Source of the DNA: an uncultured Clostridia bacterium
Lineage (GTDB): Bacteria; Bacillota; Clostridia; Christensenellales; UBA3700
Direction of reading: 5' to 3'
Length of the DNA: 46,915 nt
Assembly: GCA_947176265.1 (NCBI GenBank)
Contig: CAMWQA010000004.1
Location: forward strand, 1-46,915
Shown here: piece after piece, positions 26,354 to 33,795 of the stretch
Layout of the letters: the number at the start of each line of letters is the position of its first letter
Numbering within the stretch: position 1 is the first letter of the stretch
Notes under the pieces: generated by a model
What the model saw: only the letters and a program-made list of their open reading frames with translations
Told to the model about the DNA's origin: nothing
Database searches by the model: none
Translations under genes and position numbers: made by a program

Positions 26354-27190
26354 ATGGATTCACAAAAGTTGAACGGCGAAATATTATATAAGATAAGCAG
26401 GTATCTGAATTTCGCAGAGAGGTCTATCGACGCTAAGCAAGTGGAGCAAGTCGCCTCGTGCGGAGTAAGCCGACAAAAGGCGGTAGAGCTTTTGCTGGGC
26501 GGTTATCTCGATTTGGACGAGGTCGCGCAAAGAGAGTATTTACCGTATATGCTCAAAAAACTTGATAGAGTGACGTATCAAAAAGACGAATATTACGCCA
26601 ACGTATTTTTTGACAATGCGACAAAAGGCAATTGGCAGCTCAAGAGAGCAAGTTATGCGCCTTACGAGATATTCGTGCAAGACGATTTTAAATACGACTT
26701 TCAAAAGGTATTGCCTCAACTTGGGTATTTTGATGAGGCTTTCGAATATCCCGCTGTATATCAAGACGGGCGGCTGTGGATGAGCGTAACTCCCAACGAG
26801 ATTAACACAATGAGAGAGCCAATTTGCAAGGCAAAAGGAAAGACGTTGACTTTTGGATTGGGACTTGGGTATTTTGCATACATGTGTTCAATCAAGAAAG
26901 AAGTGGAAAGCGTGACCGTGGTTGAGAAAGATAAATGCGTAATTGAGCTTTTTGAAGATATAATTTTGCCGCAGTTTGCATTCAAAGATAAGATACGCAT
27001 AATCAACGACGACGCGTATGCGTATCTTGAAAAGATGCAAGACAAAGAGTATGATTACGCATTCGTCGATATTTATCACGACGCAGGCGACGGATTGGAA
27101 GTATACAAAAAATTCAAGCAAAGACTTGGCAAGTTTTGCCATACTCAATTTGATTTTTGGATAGAAAAGACCATCAAATATTATTTATAA
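26354..27190 (+). CDS. Class I SAM-dependent methyltransferase, spermidine-synthase-like
   Basis: 278 aa. An N-terminal helical part (residues 1-90) has no known motif. The Rossmann domain starts around 155 with LTFGLGLGYFAYM (glycine loop), then VTVVEKDKCVIELF (acidic residue after strand 2) and YDYAFVDIYHDAGDG. This is like spermidine synthase or related enzymes that methylate or aminopropylate small molecules. The substrate is unknown. Translation is probably leaderless. Its stop lies one base from the stop of the convergent histidine kinase, so no room remains for separate terminators. Confidence 0.82.
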   Translation: MDSQKLNGEILYKISRYLNFAERSIDAKQVEQVASCGVSRQKAVELLLGGYLDLDEVAQREYLPYMLKKLDRVTYQKDEYYANVFFDNATKGNWQLKRASYAPYEIFVQDDFKYDFQKVLPQLGYFDEAFEYPAVYQDGRLWMSVTPNEINTMREPICKAKGKTLTFGLGLGYFAYMCSIKKEVESVTVVEKDKCVIELFEDIILPQFAFKDKIRIINDDAYAYLEKMQDKEYDYAFVDIYHDAGDGLEVYKKFKQRLGKFCHTQFDFWIEKTIKYYL

Positions 27191-27191
27191 T

Positions 27192-28433
27192 TTAGATTTC
27201 TTGTTTATTTGACGGAGAAGACGCGCAAAGCGGAAGTTCGACAATAAATTTTGTGTATTCTCCCACTTGACTTTCGCAAGTGATTTTGCCCTTGAGAGAA
27301 TCGACTATTGATTTTGCGATGCTCAGTCCCAGTCCAAAAGAATTGCCGGTGTCTTTATGCGAAGAATCCACCTTATAAAATCTATCGAATATATGGTCTA
27401 GCTTTTCTTGCGGAATGCCATCGCCGGTGTTTGTCATACTGATTATTGCGTGTCGTCTCGTCTTTTGCAACGTCAAAGTAATTTTACCGTTTTGCAAGGT
27501 ATACTTAATTGCATTGTCGAGCAGTATTCCAACGATTTTTTCAATTTCCGCCTTATTCGCCGCCACTTTGATATTGTCGTCGGCGGAATAATCGAGCTTA
27601 ATTGATTTCTCGTAACATATCGCCTCAAAAGACAACGTCATACCCTCGACTATATCGTTGATTTCAAGTTCTTCGCGCTCGGAGTTTATATTCTTTGACT
27701 CATACTTCGTCAGCTCCAGCATATCCAATATCAAAGATTGCATTCTGTCAAGCTGATAGCCTGCGGAGTCGAGCCACTTTCCATTGTCTGCGACTGTGGA
27801 ATTCTTGTCGCTTTGAATCAACTCCAGATTGGTTTTGACGACCGTCAGCGGAGTTTTAAGCTCGTGCGAAGCATTGGCGATAAGTTCTTGTTGGCGCAAG
27901 AAAGACTGCCTGACAGGCTCTATCGCGTGTTTTGCAAAGAAGTAGAAGAATAAGAAAATGGCAAGCATTCCCACTATGCAAATACAGGCAAGCGTGATGC
28001 TCATAATCTGAATATACTTGTACGAACTGGTGTAATCTATAACCGTATATTTAATTGCAGGTCGACCGCTTTCTTGGACGGAAGTAGCAATAAATTTATA
28101 TCGTCTTCCGCTTGCTGTTTTAAACTCGTCGTCTTGATTGCCTTTTGCCGTCACCGCTTTAACAACTGCTTGTATTTCGTCTTGAGAGAAATAGTCGGGG
28201 GAGTAATAAGTCGTGGGCTCGTGATTATCTATTTTGACGACGTATACGTAGTTGTTGCTTTGGAAGTAAGGACCTGCCGCGGCTCGCAATAAGTCGTTTT
28301 CTACTTCAGTCAACGTCTGAACTCTCGATACTAATAGCACGAGTAGACACGCAAGTATAACGAGCGCCCAGCCTATTGCCAACGGGACGTAAAAAAATTT
28401 TCGTTGAAGTTTTTTGAATACCTTCTCGTTCAT
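27192..28433 (-). CDS. Two-component sensor histidine kinase
   Basis: 413 aa, a membrane sensor. The first helix is around residues 15-35, an extracellular part of about 110 residues follows, and the second helix (SITLACICIVGMLAIFLFFYFF) leads to the kinase core. H-box ANASHELKTPLTVV has the phosphorylated His. N-box LLDNAIKYT, G1 NTGDGIP, F-box and G2 GLGLSIAKSIV are all present, so it should be active. It is translated from an ATG that overlaps the response-regulator stop (TAATG). The signal is unknown; targets are probably envelope genes as in other OmpR-type pairs. Confidence 0.95.
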   Translation of the reverse strand: MNEKVFKKLQRKFFYVPLAIGWALVILACLLVLLVSRVQTLTEVENDLLRAAAGPYFQSNNYVYVVKIDNHEPTTYYSPDYFSQDEIQAVVKAVTAKGNQDDEFKTASGRRYKFIATSVQESGRPAIKYTVIDYTSSYKYIQIMSITLACICIVGMLAIFLFFYFFAKHAIEPVRQSFLRQQELIANASHELKTPLTVVKTNLELIQSDKNSTVADNGKWLDSAGYQLDRMQSLILDMLELTKYESKNINSEREELEINDIVEGMTLSFEAICYEKSIKLDYSADDNIKVAANKAEIEKIVGILLDNAIKYTLQNGKITLTLQKTRRHAIISMTNTGDGIPQEKLDHIFDRFYKVDSSHKDTGNSFGLGLSIAKSIVDSLKGKITCESQVGEYTKFIVELPLCASSPSNKQEI

Positions 28434-29116
28434 TAATTCTTTGCAGCGAGTTGATAGCCGACTCCTCTAATAGAATTGATAGTAAAATCGGCGTCGACGA
28501 AATTCAACTTTTTTCTTAAAAATGATATAAAGACTTCCAAAGAGTTGGATTCAAAGTCGTTGTCAAATCCCCAAACTTTGTTGATGAGCGGTTCTTTTTC
28601 TGCCACGTGACGCGGTCTTTCAAAGAAATAACGCATAATATCAAATTCTTTTTGAGAAAGTTTTACGCTCTTGTTTTGACTCTTGTTGATAAGTTGAAGG
28701 GTGGAGAGATTGAGAGATACGTTGCCAAAAGAGATGAGATTGTCGGGCGTAGCGTCCGTCTTTCTTCTCAAAAGCGCTCTTATGCGGGCAAGCAATTCTG
28801 CGGTGGAGAATGGCTTAGGCAAATAGTCGTCTGCGCCCAAGTCAAGCCCTTTGACTTTGTTGTATTCTTGCGACAGCGCAGTCAGCATAATGACCGGCGT
28901 GGTAATTCTTTTGCCTCTTATCTCGCTCAATACCTCAAAGCCGTTCTTCTTTGGCATCATCACGTCGAGTATAATCAAATCGAAAATATCAGATACTGCG
29001 AGTTGCAATCCCGCTTCGCCGTCGTTAGCGACCTGCACTTCATATTTTTCTTTTTGCAAAACGGTACTCAACGCTTCGCAAAGGCTCATAGAATCTTCTA
29101 CCAACAATATTCGCAT
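28433..29116 (-). CDS. OmpR/PhoB-family response regulator
   Basis: 227 aa. Receiver: MRILLVEDS with the acidic pocket, Asp51 in LIILDVMMPKKNGF as the phosphorylation site, MLTAL and the Lys in LPKPF. C-terminal winged helix: LSQKEFDIMRYFFERPRHVAEKEPLINKVWGFD and VFISFLRKKLNF ending IRGVGYQL. GAGGAGG precedes the ATG. It forms an operon with the kinase. No target site is recognisable nearby. Confidence 0.96.
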   Translation of the reverse strand: MRILLVEDSMSLCEALSTVLQKEKYEVQVANDGEAGLQLAVSDIFDLIILDVMMPKKNGFEVLSEIRGKRITTPVIMLTALSQEYNKVKGLDLGADDYLPKPFSTAELLARIRALLRRKTDATPDNLISFGNVSLNLSTLQLINKSQNKSVKLSQKEFDIMRYFFERPRHVAEKEPLINKVWGFDNDFESNSLEVFISFLRKKLNFVDADFTINSIRGVGYQLAAKN

Positions 29117-29222
29117 AAATTCCTCCTACTCAAGCATAACAGCTTAAGTAATTTTATTATATAAGAATACATGAGGTTTTTCAATAGTTTTAATCAAATC
29201 TATACAAAAAATCGCAAGTCAT

Positions 29223-29266
29223 AAAAAATGCGCCCCATATCGTTGAGTCCAACTTTTTGGGGCGTA
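29223..29266 (-). terminator. Terminator after the ApgM-fusion gene
   Basis: Minus strand: ACGCCCC / GGGGCGC with an inner GTTG/CAAC helix, then ATTTTTTAT. Confidence 0.8.
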
Positions 29267-29298
29267 TATAGTTAGGTTAATTATTGAGGATTGACTTA

Positions 29299-32200
29299 TT
29301 AAGCCGCGTATTTTGTGTCGATACCGGAAGTAAATCCGTACTTGTTGAGGCTAGTTCCGCTATTTACGTATTCTGACGGAGTTTGAGGCAAAGTTGCTAC
29401 GCACTCTTGGGCGTCGGAATCTGTGTAGTATCCGTGTCCTATCGCGGTAATTACAACCACGTAACCGTTGCTTGCCGCAACGTCGCTGTCGTATTCGACG
29501 ATGCCTGTCAAATCTGCAAAGTTGATGCTGTATCCGATTCTTCCGTCCTTGAGGATAGAAGTTCTGCCGATTTCAATCTTCTCGCCGCCGTTGATTTGAA
29601 GCTCGACGAGATACTCGTATCCGTTCTGCACGCCTTGCCAGCTTGCGTGGATGACCGCATTGTCGTCTTCGTTGATGGTTGCGGTAATAGTAGTCTCGTC
29701 TACTGCGTTGAGTTTCTCCGTAGTGGAATGCGCGATCATGGAGTCAGGCGAGTCTTTGATATTAGGATTGTTAGTGTTGACAGCCTTTACTCTTATAGAG
29801 TGGTCGCCGACTTTGTTGACGTATTGCGTAATATCAACGCTGAGGTTGGTGCCGTTTTCAGAGAAAGCGGGGTTCTTGATCTCTTTGCCGTCAACGTAGA
29901 TTTTGTAGTTCGTTGCGTCCGGCACTTTGTCAAACTCAAAGGAAGCCTTGGTTGTTTCGTCTTCAGTAATCGTGTTTACCTTTAATCCCGTAGGCATATT
30001 CAACGTAATGATATAGTTGTAATTTACGGATACCGAAGCGCCGTCAACGTACAACGTTGAAGAACCTATTTTCTCAAAATCGAGAGTATCGTCGTAGTTG
30101 CCTTGCGGAGTAACGGTTATCGTATAGCTTCTGCCCGGGGTAGATACGTATTGCGTAATATCAAATTCGGGATCGTCAGTGCTGTTCTTTTCCCAAATTA
30201 ATGGCTCTTCAACTCCGCTTATATCAAACTTATAAGATTTTGCGTATTTGACTTTTGCCACTTTGCAATATATTCTGTTTGATCTCTCTTCAATAATGAT
30301 GTCAATAGGCTTAGCCAACTCTTCAACGTAGATGACGTTGTCGCAACCCGACATATTATGTGTTGAGTTAAGGTCTCTGAATATAATCAAATTCTTGACG
30401 TCTTGATAAGTGGGGCAGGAGTGTCCGGCTTTCATTATGACTTGCTTACCGCCGTTGATCGTGTTGGAAATGTTACCTTCAACGATAGCGGTCGAGTTGG
30501 AGTCGAGGTTCAAAGTCGCAACCGTGCTTTTGCTCTTAACCGTCGCATCGCTGCTCAACAATTCAAGAGTATTTGCAATCTTAACGCCGCTTTGAACTAC
30601 TACTTGAGGACAATTAACTATACTTATTTTGCTCGTAGACTTTGCGTTGACGATATTGCCGGCAAAGGTTACTTTTTCAGCCGTTATTTCAGCGTTGACC
30701 TCGTTGGTGTTTCCGCCTCCGTAGTTATACAGTGTCAACGTTTTTGCCGTTGCCGTCAAGTTTTCGCAAGATACGTTTGCCATAAGCACGACGTTCATAT
30801 TAGGAGCGTTTATTTCAAGAGTTCCTGCCTTGAGGTTGGATTTTTTGTTGGTAACGTAGCTCTTGCCCTTTCTCGTACCGATATACAAAGTACCTGATTT
30901 GTCGGTAGTGATCTCAAGTTTGTCAGACACGCTCAAAGTATGCTTATTGAGGTCAATGCTGTGCAAGTTGCTATCGTTGAAAGTCAAGGTGTTGCAAGAT
31001 ATGTTCTTGTCAAGCACGAAGAAGTACTTTCCAAAATCATTTTTCTTCAAATTTGCCGCATTAAATCCGTCTGCGTTCTTGACGAAAATTCTTGGAGCGT
31101 GGAAGAATACTACCGGCAATATTATCGAAAGAAGTATTGCCACGACGGCTACGCTTGCGACAATTGCTATGATGCCTTTTTTGCCGAGTTTCTTCTTTGG
31201 AGAGGTAGGTTTGTCTTGCTTATCCTTGTCTTTTTTCTTATCGTCTTGGGTCTTATCTTCAACCTTGTCGTCAGAAGTTTTATCGTCTTCGCTCTTTTTG
31301 TCTTCTTGGGTATCTTGTTGAGGATTAGCGGCAGTAGCCATATCTCCGTGCAAGAATTCATCCATAAGGTCTTCGCCGGTGGAGAAGACGAGTCCGCTTG
31401 CCTGACCGTTCTCTTCGCTATACGGCTTTCCGTCAGCAGGTTCATCTTTTACGCCCGCTTTGTGCGAATAGATTATAAACGGCACAGGATCGCTCGTGTG
31501 AGTTTTAAGCGAAAGCGGAGTGGGGTGGTCGGGAGCAATGAGAATCTTATAGTCATCGTTCATTTTGTCAAGTTGCTCTTTGACGTACTTGACTACGATA
31601 GAGTCGATGAGTTCGATCGACTTGATTTTGTTGTCGGCGTCGCCTTGGTGTCCGCATTCGTCGGGAGCTTCCATGTGAATATATACGTAATCGTATCCTT
31701 CTTTCAAAGCGTCGATACAAGCTTTTGCTTTGCCTTGGAAGTTGGTCTTATAAGTACCCGTTGCGCCTTCTACGTTGATGACTTTCATCTTTGCGCCCGT
31801 GCCGATACCTTTTATCAAATCGACTGCAGAGATAACTGCGCCTTTTATGCCGTATTTTTCCTCAAACGGCGTAAGTTCGGGACGTGTGCCTTCTCCCCAA
31901 AGCCAAATGCTGTTGGCGGGTTTGAGTCCGTTTTCGATACGCTTTTTATTGACGGGGTGGTCTTTAAGCAATTTGTAAGAATCAATCATGATATCCAAGA
32001 AAATATCTCCGTATTCTCCCTTGGGAAGATATTCGGTAATTTTCTTATCGGAAATATCATGCGGAGGAGTAAAGTCAGTGCCTTTCTCTGCGTTGTGCGC
32101 AACAAGACAATGACGGTAACTTACGCCTGCGTGAAAATCAATGTATTCGTCTCCGAGATTTTGTTGGAGATACTCGATAAGCTCTTTTGCCTCTTCGGTA

Positions 32201-32562
32201 GAAATTTCGCCAGCAGAGTAGTCAAGCATAGTTTTGTCAGCATAATTCTCTTCGTCTGACAGCGTAACGAGATTGCATCTGATAGCTAAGTCAGTGTCCT
32301 TGAGGTCAATGCCGATAGAAAGAGCCTCGAGAGGAGAACGTCCCGTATAATACTTGTCGGGAGCGTAACCCATCATAGAGAGATTTGCCACGTCGCTACC
32401 GGGTTTCATACCGTCGGGAACAGTCTTGACAAGTCCCAATTTACCTTTCTTGCACAAGTCGTCTATATTAGGCTTGTTTGCTACTTCAAGAGGAGTGCGT
32501 CCCCCTAAAGCCTTTGATGGGTAATCGGCCATGCCGTCGCCCAAAATCACCACATACTTCAT
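29299..32562 (-). CDS. ApgM-type phosphoglycerate mutase fused to a membrane helix and a surface repeat region
   Basis: A single ORF of 1087 aa without frameshift. Residues 1-405 are a full cofactor-independent phosphoglycerate mutase of the archaeal-like (ApgM) type. YVVILGDGMADYP has the metal Asp, GSDVANLSMMGY has the likely catalytic Ser56, and MEAPDECGHQGD and APDHPTPLSLKTHTSDPVPF supply metal ligands. It should interconvert 2- and 3-phosphoglycerate. Residues about 410-463 are a Lys/Asp/Gln linker. A hydrophobic helix follows around 464-489 (GIIAIVASVAVVAILLSIILP). The remaining 600 residues have beta-solenoid-like repeats and then Fn3-like modules of the same style as the lipoprotein at 4217. 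A cytoplasmic enzyme joined to an exported tail is very odd. The ATG at 32562 follows AGGTG. Confidence 0.88.
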   Translation of the reverse strand: MKYVVILGDGMADYPSKALGGRTPLEVANKPNIDDLCKKGKLGLVKTVPDGMKPGSDVANLSMMGYAPDKYYTGRSPLEALSIGIDLKDTDLAIRCNLVTLSDEENYADKTMLDYSAGEISTEEAKELIEYLQQNLGDEYIDFHAGVSYRHCLVAHNAEKGTDFTPPHDISDKKITEYLPKGEYGDIFLDIMIDSYKLLKDHPVNKKRIENGLKPANSIWLWGEGTRPELTPFEEKYGIKGAVISAVDLIKGIGTGAKMKVINVEGATGTYKTNFQGKAKACIDALKEGYDYVYIHMEAPDECGHQGDADNKIKSIELIDSIVVKYVKEQLDKMNDDYKILIAPDHPTPLSLKTHTSDPVPFIIYSHKAGVKDEPADGKPYSEENGQASGLVFSTGEDLMDEFLHGDMATAANPQQDTQEDKKSEDDKTSDDKVEDKTQDDKKKDKDKQDKPTSPKKKLGKKGIIAIVASVAVVAILLSIILPVVFFHAPRIFVKNADGFNAANLKKNDFGKYFFVLDKNISCNTLTFNDSNLHSIDLNKHTLSVSDKLEITTDKSGTLYIGTRKGKSYVTNKKSNLKAGTLEINAPNMNVVLMANVSCENLTATAKTLTLYNYGGGNTNEVNAEITAEKVTFAGNIVNAKSTSKISIVNCPQVVVQSGVKIANTLELLSSDATVKSKSTVATLNLDSNSTAIVEGNISNTINGGKQVIMKAGHSCPTYQDVKNLIIFRDLNSTHNMSGCDNVIYVEELAKPIDIIIEERSNRIYCKVAKVKYAKSYKFDISGVEEPLIWEKNSTDDPEFDITQYVSTPGRSYTITVTPQGNYDDTLDFEKIGSSTLYVDGASVSVNYNYIITLNMPTGLKVNTITEDETTKASFEFDKVPDATNYKIYVDGKEIKNPAFSENGTNLSVDITQYVNKVGDHSIRVKAVNTNNPNIKDSPDSMIAHSTTEKLNAVDETTITATINEDDNAVIHASWQGVQNGYEYLVELQINGGEKIEIGRTSILKDGRIGYSINFADLTGIVEYDSDVAASNGYVVVITAIGHGYYTDSDAQECVATLPQTPSEYVNSGTSLNKYGFTSGIDTKYAA

Positions 32563-32710
32563 ATATTTCACCTACAAAATAAGAATATTCTTATACATAG
32601 TTTATTATATATTATATGTTGGACAAATGTCAAATGTTTTATGACTATGTTTAAGACAACTAACGAGTGCGTATGTTAGCCGTCTTTTTGCTCAATTGAC
32701 GCAAGATTTA

Positions 32711-32853
32711 ATTGGAGTAGCGCGGCTCAAGTAGTATTTGCATTAGTACTAACATATTTTTTAGCGATTGTATTCTAAAATTCGCAAGTAACTAAACCAA
32801 AAACTATGAATGTACTTAATCGCAAACACTACTTTTCGCCATTATCCAACTTG
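32711..32853. repeat. About 145-nt diverged noncoding repeat, copy 1
   Basis: Lines up with 41706-41849: TTGGAGTA..., then GTA-TTTGCA, ATTTTTTA, CTAAAAT..AAGTA-CTAAACC, and finally TCGCCAT-AT-CAA-TTG. Roughly two-thirds of positions agree by eye. Both copies lie just downstream of a small minus-strand gene in an XRE cassette. The rest of the 32563-32911 gap shows nothing else clear. Confidence 0.55.
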
Positions 32854-32911
32854 ACTTCATTTTTGATCGCACGAAGTGGAGTGGAGAAATTTTCATTTGT
32901 ATATCTAAATA

Positions 32912-33118
32912 TCAAACCGCTGTTAGTTTCAGTATGAATTTTTGTCCGTTGTTAAATGTGATTTTGATAGAATTGCCATCGTCTGTAAAAGTACCGCAGT
33001 AGTATTCTTTTAACAATACTTTTAAATCAAGTAACATATCGTCAACGCCCACTTTGTAATCAAGGTTATTTAATTGCATATTAAAAATATGTTCTGCAAT
33101 TTCTTTACTCTCTTTCAT
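32912..33118 (-). CDS. Hypothetical protein, 68 aa, in XRE cassette b
   Basis: It reads MKESKEIAEHIFNMQLNNLDYKVGVDDMLLDLKVLLKEYY and ends with two beta strands (NSIKITFNNGQKFILKLTAV). AAGGAGGTG is a strong RBS. It is transcribed from a TTGATA-17-TATAAT promoter overlapped by an inverted-repeat operator, divergent from a double-HTH regulator. No family recognised. It is not similar to the small proteins of the other cassettes. A toxin, antitoxin or phage-like role cannot be supported from the sequence. Confidence 0.75.
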   Translation of the reverse strand: MKESKEIAEHIFNMQLNNLDYKVGVDDMLLDLKVLLKEYYCGTFTDDGNSIKITFNNGQKFILKLTAV

Positions 33119-33171
33119 TTGTGCACCTCCTTATATTTTTTTTACATAGTTGTCGAAGCTTATGTAAATAT

Positions 33172-33217
33172 ATTATATCCAGTATTTTGTCCCATATCAA
33201 GCATTTTGGGGACAAAA
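33172..33217 (-). promoter_or_regulatory. Promoter and operator of XRE cassette b
   Basis: Minus strand TTGATA (33200-33195), 17 bases, TATAAT (33177-33172). The inverted repeat TTTTGTCCC (33185-33193) / GGGACAAAA (33209-33217) brackets the -35 box. Confidence 0.72.
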
Positions 33218-33250
33218 CAAGCCATAATTTATATAAGGAGTTGCGAATAA

Positions 33251-33697
33251 ATGGATATTTTGTCGAATTTTAGCGAAACGCTGTCAGAACTAATTGCAAT
33301 GCATAATTTGAACGCTTCTATACTTGGAAAGCAACTTAAAATTGATAGGTCTACGATTACGAAGTATTTAGCAAAAAGGTCTTTGCCAAAATTGCAATTT
33401 GCAATAAAAATAGTTGATTATTTTGGATGTTCGTTGGACTATCTTTTTGGATTGACAAACGATTATCAAAAGAAAAGTTATTTGCAGTGTCCACCTTTCT
33501 TTCAAGTATTTCAACAATTATTAGCGTCACGCAACTGCTCAAGATACAGACTCTTTACAGACCTCGATATACACGATCAAATTGTAGATGATTGGTACTA
33601 CGGCAGGAGTATTCCATCAATGTATAATATTATTCGTCTTGCAAACTATTTCAATTGCACACTTGACGAACTGGTTGGAAGGAAAGCGGTGGAGTAG
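33251..33697 (+). CDS. Tandem-HTH XRE-family regulator
   Basis: 148 aa with two Cro/CI-type domains. The first is LIAMHNLNASILGKQLKIDRSTITKYLAKRSLPKLQFAIKIVDYFGCSLDYLFGL. The second is LLASRNCSRYRLFTDLDIHDQIVDDWYYGRSIPSMYNIIRLANYFNCTLDELVG. The second is divergent in its recognition helix. A protein with two domains could bind both halves of the spaced inverted repeat by itself. AAGGAG precedes the ATG. It faces the 68-aa gene and probably regulates it and itself. Confidence 0.88.
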   Translation: MDILSNFSETLSELIAMHNLNASILGKQLKIDRSTITKYLAKRSLPKLQFAIKIVDYFGCSLDYLFGLTNDYQKKSYLQCPPFFQVFQQLLASRNCSRYRLFTDLDIHDQIVDDWYYGRSIPSMYNIIRLANYFNCTLDELVGRKAVE

Positions 33698-33714
33698 AAG
33701 ATTTTAATCGGTAG

Positions 33715-33742
33715 AGATTTCTCGACTTCGCTCGAAATGACA
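33715..33742. repeat. Short palindromic interspersed repeat
   Basis: AGATTTCTCGACTTCGCTCGAAATGACA, an imperfect hairpin. Sequences of this TTTCGAGCGAAGTCGAGAAATCT form are dispersed in many bacterial genomes; only this copy is in the window. Confidence 0.6.
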
Positions 33743-33762
33743 TTTTGTTTTATCTATAACTT

Positions 33763-33792
33763 AAAAACGACTCTCTTACGAGAGCCGTTTTA
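33763..33792. terminator. Terminator between the XRE gene and purF
   Basis: AAAACGACTCTC / GAGAGCCGTTTT with loop TTAC and A/T runs on both sides, so it serves both converging genes. Confidence 0.88.
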
Positions 33793-33795
33793 TCA

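Noticed and set aside
28607-29164. 185-aa plus-strand ORF
   Set aside because: It is antisense to the response regulator, whose receiver and winged-helix motifs are complete.
30940-32259. 439-aa plus-strand ORF
   Set aside because: It is antisense to the ApgM domain, which has intact catalytic motifs. The antisense frame has no motif or RBS and odd composition.
32912-33697. Toxin-antitoxin pair
   Set aside because: The small protein has no toxin motif and is divergent from, not cotranscribed with, the XRE gene. The same holds for cassettes a and c.
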